NCBI RefSeq assembly: GCF_026340465.1
Contig: NZ_JAPEPC010000001.1
Coordinates: forward strand, 3,892,001 to 3,956,000
Direction of reading: 5' to 3'
Length of the DNA stretch: 64,000 nucleotides
DNA from: Streptomyces sp. NBC_01306
GTDB lineage: Bacteria > Actinomycetota > Actinomycetes > Streptomycetales > Streptomycetaceae
Of this stretch, positions 57,653 to 64,000 are shown in pieces (positions within the stretch are counted from its first letter, which is position 1; the number at the start of each line of letters is the position of its first letter). Made by a program: the position numbers and the translations under genes. The notes beneath the pieces were generated by a model. That model searched no databases, was not told where the DNA came from, and saw nothing but the letters and a program-made list of their open reading frames with translations.

Positions 57653-58447
57653 ATGTCAGACGAGCCCGGGACCCCGTCCCGTACCGGCTCCACCGCCGGA
57701 TCCCCTGCCGCCGCTGCGGCCGGATCCAGCCACACCACCGCCGCGGTGATTCCCGCCGCCGGCCGCGGTGTCCGGCTCGGCCCCGGAGCCCCCAAGGCGC
57801 TCCGCACCCTCAACGGGACCCCCATGCTGGTCCACGCCGTACGGGCGATGGCCGGATCACGTGCCGTCTCGCTCGTGGTCGTCGTGGCCCCGCCGGACGG
57901 TGCCGCCGAGGTCGAGGCCCTGCTGGCCGAGCACTCCTGGCCGCCGGGCACCGAGCTCCTGGTCGTACCCGGCGGTGACACCCGTCAGGAGTCCGTCCGG
58001 CTCGGGATCGGCGTACTCCCCGAGAGCGTCACCGCGGTGCTGGTGCACGACGCGGCCCGCCCGCTCGTGCCCGTCGACACCGTGGACGCGGTGATCGCCG
58101 CAGTACGGAACGGTGCCCCCGCGGTCGTCCCCGCCCTGCCGCTGGCCGACACCGTCAAACAGGTCGAGCCGCAGAGCGGCGGAGGCCCCGAGCCGGTCGT
58201 CGCCACTCCGGAACGGGCTCTGCTGCGCGCCGTGCAGACCCCGCAGGGCTTCGACCGTGCGCTGCTCGCCCGCGCGCACGCCACGGTCACCCATGACGTC
58301 ACCGACGACGCGAGCATGGTCGAGCAGCTCGGGGTGCGGGTCGTGGTGGTGCCGGGACACGAAGAGGCGTTCAAGGTGACCAGGCCGCTGGACCTGGTCC
58401 TGGCCGAGGCGGTTCTCGCCCGCAGGAGGATCAACGATGGCTTCTGA
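57653..58447 (+). CDS. ispD: 2-C-methyl-D-erythritol 4-phosphate cytidylyltransferase
   Basis: 264 residues: cytidylyltransferase P-loop AAVIPAAGRGVRLGPGAPKA, VVVVAPPDGAAEV, LVHDAARPLVPVDTVDAVI and TPQGFDRALLARAH. It makes CDP-ME in the MEP isoprenoid pathway. ATG 57653 is used; the first ~35 residues are a Ser/Gly/Ala tract before the fold. The last 11 nt overlap ispF, giving tight coupling of two successive pathway steps. Confidence 0.95.
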   Translation: MSDEPGTPSRTGSTAGSPAAAAAGSSHTTAAVIPAAGRGVRLGPGAPKALRTLNGTPMLVHAVRAMAGSRAVSLVVVVAPPDGAAEVEALLAEHSWPPGTELLVVPGGDTRQESVRLGIGVLPESVTAVLVHDAARPLVPVDTVDAVIAAVRNGAPAVVPALPLADTVKQVEPQSGGGPEPVVATPERALLRAVQTPQGFDRALLARAHATVTHDVTDDASMVEQLGVRVVVVPGHEEAFKVTRPLDLVLAEAVLARRRINDGF

Positions 58448-59036
58448 GCATGATGAGCATGAGCAGTCCGATGACGAGCGGTCCGAGTACGAGCAGTCCG
58501 CGCACCGGCAGTCCGGGCGTGCACAGCCTGTGGACGAGCAGCCCGTGCGGCCGTCCGTGCCGGTGATGCCGCAGGTCGGTATCGGGACCGACATCCACGC
58601 CTTCGAGGAGGGCCGCGAACTCTGGTGCGCCGGGCTCCGCTGGGAGGGCGAGGGCCCCGGGCTCGCCGGGCACTCCGATGCGGACGTCGTCGCCCATGCC
58701 GCCTGCAACGCGCTCTTCTCGGCCGCCGGGATCGGCGACCTCGGCGCCCACTTCGGCACCGGCCGCCCCGAGTGGTCCGGGGCCTCCGGGCTCACCCTGC
58801 TCACCGAGGCCGCCAGGATCGTCCGCGCCGAGGGGTTCGCCATCGGCAACGTGGCCGTCCAGGTGGTCGGCAGCCGGCCGAAGATCGGCAAGCGCAGGGA
58901 CGAGGCGCAACGGGTCCTCTCGGGCGCTGTCGGCGCACCCGTCTCGGTCTCCGCGGCCACCAGCGACGGGCTCGGCTTCACCGGCCGGGGCGAAGGGCTG
59001 GCGGCCATCGCGACGGCCCTGGTGGTACGTACGTAA
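58437..59036 (+). CDS. ispF: 2-C-methyl-D-erythritol 2,4-cyclodiphosphate synthase
   Basis: The fold begins at residue ~46: QVGIGTDIHAFEEGRELWCA with metal ligands Asp and His, GHSDADVVAHAACNALFSAA and TSDGLGFTGRGEGLAAIATA. Usual length is ~157; here 43 extra N-terminal residues, rich in Glu, Asp, His and Gln (EHDEHEQSDDERSEYEQSAH), precede it. The start ATG 58437 has GGAGGATC, so the extension is likely made. It makes MEcPP with loss of CMP. The stop TAA is in a 26-nt tandem repeat. Confidence 0.94.
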   Translation: MASEHDEHEQSDDERSEYEQSAHRQSGRAQPVDEQPVRPSVPVMPQVGIGTDIHAFEEGRELWCAGLRWEGEGPGLAGHSDADVVAHAACNALFSAAGIGDLGAHFGTGRPEWSGASGLTLLTEAARIVRAEGFAIGNVAVQVVGSRPKIGKRRDEAQRVLSGAVGAPVSVSAATSDGLGFTGRGEGLAAIATALVVRT

Positions 59037-59104
59037 CGACGGCCCTGGTGGTGCGTACGTAACGACCGTCCTGGTGGTGCGTACGTAACGACCGGCCCTG
59101 GTCC
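59012..59104 (+). repeat. 26-nt tandem repeat across the ispF stop codon
   Basis: Units at 59012-59037, 59038-59063, 59064-59089 and a partial at 59090-59104. The first codes the end TALVVRT-stop; later copies differ by one to three bases. Confidence 0.9.
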
Positions 59105-59228
59105 GTGGATCCGCGCGGCGCGGGCGGGAAGCCGGGACAGGGCCGCGCTGTTTGGGGTAGGGATGGGGGCGCAAGCTCTTCCGCACGCCCTCTTCCGCAC
59201 CCTGTTCAGCGAACCGGAGGCCAAGCCC

Positions 59229-59633
59229 GTGTCTGCCGTACTCAGCGACAAGCTCAAGGAACTCCTCGACAGCCCCGTCTTCGTCAACATCGCCACCATC
59301 CAGCCCGACGGCAGCCCCCAGGTGAGCCCGGTCTGGGTGAAGCGGGACGGTGACGATGTCCTGATCTCGACCACGGTCGACCGCCGCAAGGAGAAGAATC
59401 TCCGCCGCGACCCCCGGGTCACGGTGCTGGTGCAGCCCGCCGACGCCCCCTACTCGTACGCCGAGATCCGGGGCACCGCGACGCTCACCACCGAAGGCGG
59501 CCAGGACCTGATCGACGAGCTGTCGCTGAAGTACCAGGGCAAGCCGTACGCCGAGTTCAACCCGGACTCCGCCAACGACGCCCCTCGGGTCGTCGTCAGG
59601 ATCACCCCGCGCAAGGTCGTCGGCCGCATCTGA
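59229..59633 (+). CDS. PPOX-class F420-dependent oxidoreductase
   Basis: 134 residues of the split beta-barrel flavin/F420-binding fold: FVNIATIQPDGSPQVSPVWV, VLISTTVDRRKEKNLRRDPR and YAEIRGTATLTTEGGQDLID. This wording fits F420-binding actinomycete PPOX proteins. GTG 59229 has GGAGG nine nt upstream. Substrate unknown. A long hairpin terminator follows. Confidence 0.9.
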   Translation: MSAVLSDKLKELLDSPVFVNIATIQPDGSPQVSPVWVKRDGDDVLISTTVDRRKEKNLRRDPRVTVLVQPADAPYSYAEIRGTATLTTEGGQDLIDELSLKYQGKPYAEFNPDSANDAPRVVVRITPRKVVGRI

Positions 59634-59672
59634 CGCCCGGGTCCCGGGGGAGAAGGGCCTGATTCCCGGGGA

Positions 59673-59737
59673 AGTGCCCGCCCGAGCGCCCGTTCAGCGG
59701 CTGTTCACCGGCTGCCGGACGGGCGCTCCGGGGCACT
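59673..59737 (+). terminator. Terminator after the PPOX gene
   Basis: GAGCGCCCGT (59684-59693) pairs with ACGGGCGCTC (59719-59728), extended by AGTGCCC/GGGCACT (59673-59679 and 59731-59737). Confidence 0.8.
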
Positions 59738-59810
59738 GTTGCGTCACACTTCCCTGCCCCGTCGGCCAAAGGGTCGCGGGGCACTGGTATGGGGCCACTA
59801 CCCTGGTGCA

Positions 59811-61211
<1,401 letters not shown>

Positions 61212-61307
61212 TGCCCGCCGTGACGCCCGCGGTGAGCGCCGCGCCGCCGTTCGCGGCACACTTTCCTATACGTAGTACGTACTGAGCAGCAGAGAAACAG
61301 GTAGGTC

Positions 61308-62264
61308 ATGGCCGGGAACAGCCAGCGCAGGAACCGCCGCACGTCCAACAAGAAGGGCGCGCAGGTCGGCAGCGGGGGCCAGCGACGCCGCGGCCTGGAG
61401 GGGAAGGGGCCGACGCCGCCCGCGTCCGAACGCAAGGGGCACAAGAAGAACCGCATCGCCGGCGCCCAGGCGCGGCAGGCCGCGGCCCGCCGCCCGGCGC
61501 CGCGCCGGGGCGGGGTCAAGGGCACGTCCGAGATGGTCGTCGGCCGCAACCCGGTCTTCGAGGCGCTGCGCGACGGCGTCCCGGCGGTGACCCTGTACGT
61601 ACAGCAGTACATCGACAACGACGAGCGGGTGCGTGAGGCGCTCCAGCTCGCCGGGCAGCGCGGCAACATCAACCTGATGGAGGCCCCGCGCCCGGAGCTG
61701 GACCGGATGACGAACGGCCTGAACCACCAGGGCCTCGTCCTCCAGGTCCCGCCGTACGAGTACGCGCACCCCGAGGACCTCACATCCGCCGCGTACGACG
61801 CCAACGAGGACCCGCTGATCGTCGCCCTCGACGGGGTGACCGACCCGCGGAACCTGGGCGCGATCGTCCGTTCGGTCTCGGCGTTCGGCGGCCACGGCGT
61901 GGTCGTCCCGGAGCGCCGGGCGGCCGGGATGACGGCGGGCGCCTGGAAGTCGTCCGCGGGCACGGCCGCGCGTACGCCGGTCTCCCGGGTCACCAACCTG
62001 ACGCGGGCGCTGGAGGGCTACCAGAAGGCCGGCATCACGGTCGTCGGCCTCGCGGCGGACGGCGAGCACGAGGTGCAGGACCTGGAGGCGCTGGGCGGCC
62101 CGGTCGTCATCGTCATCGGCAGCGAGGGCAAGGGCCTCGGCCGGCTCGTCGGCGAGACCTGCGACTACCGGGTGCGGATCCCGATGCCGGGCGGCGCGGA
62201 GTCGCTGAACGCGGGTGTGGCAGCGGGCATCGTCCTGTACGAGGCGGCGCGCCGCCGGGCCTGA
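61308..62264 (+). CDS. rlmB: 23S rRNA (guanosine-2'-O)-methyltransferase RlmB
   Basis: 318 residues. A Lys/Arg-rich N-terminal ~75 residues is typical of actinomycete members. The L30e-like RNA-binding part begins SEMVVGRNPVFEALRDGVPA; the SpoU trefoil-knot has motifs I LDGVTDPRNLGAIVRSVSAF, II VIVIGSEGKGL and III IPMPGGAESLNAGVAAGI. It methylates G2251 of 23S rRNA (E. coli numbering). ATG 61308 follows AGGTAGGTC. Confidence 0.95.
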   Translation: MAGNSQRRNRRTSNKKGAQVGSGGQRRRGLEGKGPTPPASERKGHKKNRIAGAQARQAAARRPAPRRGGVKGTSEMVVGRNPVFEALRDGVPAVTLYVQQYIDNDERVREALQLAGQRGNINLMEAPRPELDRMTNGLNHQGLVLQVPPYEYAHPEDLTSAAYDANEDPLIVALDGVTDPRNLGAIVRSVSAFGGHGVVVPERRAAGMTAGAWKSSAGTAARTPVSRVTNLTRALEGYQKAGITVVGLAADGEHEVQDLEALGGPVVIVIGSEGKGLGRLVGETCDYRVRIPMPGGAESLNAGVAAGIVLYEAARRRA

Positions 62265-62607
62265 TCCGGGACCGGAAGCGGGACCGGAACCGCAAGCGGA
62301 ACCGCAAGCGGGGAAGAGCCAGAACGCGGCCCGGTGCGCATCGTCCGTCACGACGGACGGTGCGCACCGGGCCGTTGTGGCTGCCGCCGCTGTTGTCGCC
62401 GCTGTTGTCCCGGGTGGGCTGCCCGGGTGGGCTGCTGTCGGGAGGGGGCTGCTGTTGCGGCTGGTGGGGGCTCCGTACCTGAGTGCAGGGGCGGTCCGCC
62501 GGGCGCTCGGCCGGGTGGCGCTTCGCCTTACGGGTAACGCCTGTTGACGGGTCGCGGACAGATCCGGAGTGTCAAGGCAGTGTCCTAAACCTGTGTCACT
62601 CGGTTAG
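62265..62607. other. rlmB downstream region
   Basis: Begins with ACCGCAAGCGG-type direct repeats (about 62286-62310), then the strong hairpin at 62327-62374, then about 230 nt without a gene, ending in the promoter space of the DoxX-type gene. Confidence 0.6.
62327..62374 (+). terminator. rlmB terminator
   Basis: CGGCCCGGTGCGCA (62327-62340) pairs perfectly with 62361-62374; the inner CGTCCGT/ACGGACG (62342-62348, 62353-62359) extends the stem. Confidence 0.9.
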
Positions 62608-64000
62608 ATGAGCGTGGACACCAGAACACCCGGGTTCGACGACCTGCCCGCGCTGAGCATGGTCAAGGTGCCGTGCGATCCCGCACAGGTCGTCGTCAAC
62701 CACGCCAGCTTCCGGGTGCAGCTCGCACCGAACTCGATTCTGCGGCCCGCCGGTTCGGGCCTGAAGGACACGGCAAGGATCCCCGCGGCTTCCGGCGCGG
62801 GCGGGCGGCGCCGGGCGCCTGTCGTGTGGAGTGGGAAGTCCGCCCCCGACGACACCGGGGCCATCAGACTTCTCCAGGCCGTGCGGAACTCCGGCGTCCA
62901 GGAGGTCGGTTACGCGTCCGGCCACGACGCGGGAGCCACCCAGGTCATCCCCCGTATCGACGTCGACGGCGCGGACGGCCCCCCGCGCCGCGGCCCCGGG
63001 GGAGAGGGCCCCGGCACGCAGTTGCTGCCCCGGATGCGCGGGGCCGTCGGCGCGTACGACGAGCAGGAGCGCTACTCCGGCGGCCCGTACGCGGATACCG
63101 GTGACGATGCCGACGACGCGTTCGACGACGGCCTCGGCTACGGCCCCGACGGCAGCGGAAACCGCACGGACACCGAGCGGTCCGGCTCGGACGGCGTCCG
63201 CCACGCCTACTACCCCGACCGCCGGATGAACCTCGGCGTGGTGCTGCTCCCGCTCCGCGTGTTCCTCGGGTTCATCTCGATGTACGCCGGCATGGGCAAG
63301 CTCTGCGACCCCGTCTACTTCGACGGCGGCGAACGCGGCTCCATGGTCAAGTGGCTGCACTCGCTGCATCCTTGGGCCCTGGCGAGCCCGCTCCGTGACT
63401 TCGCGCTGTCGCATCCGGTGGGCGCCGGGCTGACCATCGCGTTCCTGCAGGTCGTGGTCGGGGTGCTGACCGTACTCGGACTCTGGCAGCGGGTCGCGGG
63501 GGTCCTCGGCGCGCTGCTCTCCGCGGCGCTCGTCGTCACGGTCAGCTGGCGGACCGTCCCGGTGTACGACGCGCCGGACATCATCTACCTCGCCGCCTGG
63601 TCGCCGCTGATCATCGCGGGCGCGCCGGTCTACTCGATCGACAGCCGCCTCGCGGGCGAGGCCTGGCGCACGCTCGGTCCGCGCTCCGAACTCGCCGAGC
63701 TGCGGCGACGGGTGCTGCGGCGCGGCGCCGTCGTCGCCTCGGTGGTCGTGGGGCTGACGCTGATCATCGGCGCGGTGCTGGGCGGCGCCGTGCGCTCCGC
63801 CGAGGTCGTGACCGTACCGGGTCCGAACACCGATCCCACCAACCGGCTGCCGGGACAGCCGCTGCCGCAGGAGCCCGGCGCATCGGGCAGCCCGTCGCAG
63901 CAGCGCACGTCGCGGGCGCCCGCACCGTCCGCGAGCGGCGCCGCACATCCCTCGGCGAAGTCGTCGACGCCGGGCACGGTCCGGGAGAGCGCGACCGTCG
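62608..64000 (+). CDS. DoxX-family membrane protein, 3' end missing
   Basis: From ATG 62608 the frame is open to the end of the window (464 residues seen). The first ~210 residues are soluble and Gly/Asp-rich (TRTPGFDDLPALSMVKVPCD, DDADDAFDDGLGYGPDGS); then four membrane helices of DoxX type: LRVFLGFISMYAGMGKLCDP, AGLTIAFLQVVVGVLTVLGL, GVLGALLSAALVVTVSW and IIYLAAWSPLIIAGAP, then a further helix (VVASVVVGLTLIIGAVLGGA) and a Pro/Ser tail. Function unknown; DoxX proteins are linked to redox and thiol metabolism. The start has no ribosome binding site and may be leaderless. Confidence 0.85.
   Translation, partial: MSVDTRTPGFDDLPALSMVKVPCDPAQVVVNHASFRVQLAPNSILRPAGSGLKDTARIPAASGAGGRRRAPVVWSGKSAPDDTGAIRLLQAVRNSGVQEVGYASGHDAGATQVIPRIDVDGADGPPRRGPGGEGPGTQLLPRMRGAVGAYDEQERYSGGPYADTGDDADDAFDDGLGYGPDGSGNRTDTERSGSDGVRHAYYPDRRMNLGVVLLPLRVFLGFISMYAGMGKLCDPVYFDGGERGSMVKWLHSLHPWALASPLRDFALSHPVGAGLTIAFLQVVVGVLTVLGLWQRVAGVLGALLSAALVVTVSWRTVPVYDAPDIIYLAAWSPLIIAGAPVYSIDSRLAGEAWRTLGPRSELAELRRRVLRRGAVVASVVVGLTLIIGAVLGGAVRSAEVVTVPGPNTDPTNRLPGQPLPQEPGASGSPSQQRTSRAPAPSASGAAHPSAKSSTPGTVRESATV

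Overview
The window is a piece of a Streptomyces (or very close actinomycete) chromosome. GC is very high throughout, GTG starts and purine-rich ribosome binding sites are common, and the right half follows the order known from Streptomyces: mshA - YbjN gene - gpmA - (variable genes) - phoU <> phoR-phoP - lipoprotein - carD - ispD - ispF - cysS - rlmB - DoxX-type membrane protein. No rRNA, tRNA, CRISPR array or origin was found.

Layout. 1-0.8 kb: end of an asparaginase gene. 1-9 kb: Eis-like acetyltransferase, a GntR regulator with a small hydrophobic protein upstream, two related HAD-type phosphatase genes flanking a tectonin-repeat protein and an aminoglycoside-phosphotransferase-like kinase, and an unidentified gene. 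8.8-17 kb: isochorismatase-type hydrolase divergent from a GlxA-type regulator, an AraC-VOC pair, a 1117-residue AfsR-like regulator, and a DrrAB-type ABC exporter whose upstream region carries 11-nt-spaced repeats of SARP type. 17-18.1 kb: a complete IS481-family element in a CCTAGG target, exactly at the stop codon of a HxlR regulator. 18-25 kb: HxlR-MFS pair, a substrate-binding protein with no signal peptide, a MerR-PP2C fusion, a TmrB-like kinase, an alpha/beta hydrolase, a collapsed methyltransferase remnant and a NUDIX gene. 25-33 kb: XRE regulator with a perfect palindrome, HbhA-like protein, DUF2516-type protein, receiver-PP2C phosphatase, NlpC/P60 hydrolase, methyltransferase, mshA and YbjN. 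33-41.5 kb: a Cys-less isochorismatase homologue, MarR-MFS operon, Tat-secreted beta-helix protein, two convergent overlapping MFS genes, and gpmA.

41.5-52.2 kb is an accessory block. It begins at the gpmA 3' end and holds two further copies of the last 18-20 bases of gpmA, an island of secreted proteins (esterase, carbonic anhydrase lipoprotein, LAxTG surface protein, three-domain esterase), an MFS exporter whose PadR regulator is broken, and a 48-residue cysteine-rich peptide. 52.2-64 kb returns to conserved genes: phosphate regulation (PhoU, PhoR, PhoP with a PHO-box-like array), CarD, the MEP isoprenoid genes ispD-ispF, cysteinyl-tRNA synthetase and RlmB.

A theme across the window is short tandem duplication. 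Five genes end in tandem repeats that span the stop codon, and many proteins carry hexamer, 12-mer or 15-mer expansions. The best leads for new biology are the kinase/dead-HAD pair (5.6-7.6 kb), the repeats at the gpmA 3' end, the MerR-PP2C fusion, the SARP-like array before the ABC exporter, and the Cys-rich peptide beside phoU.
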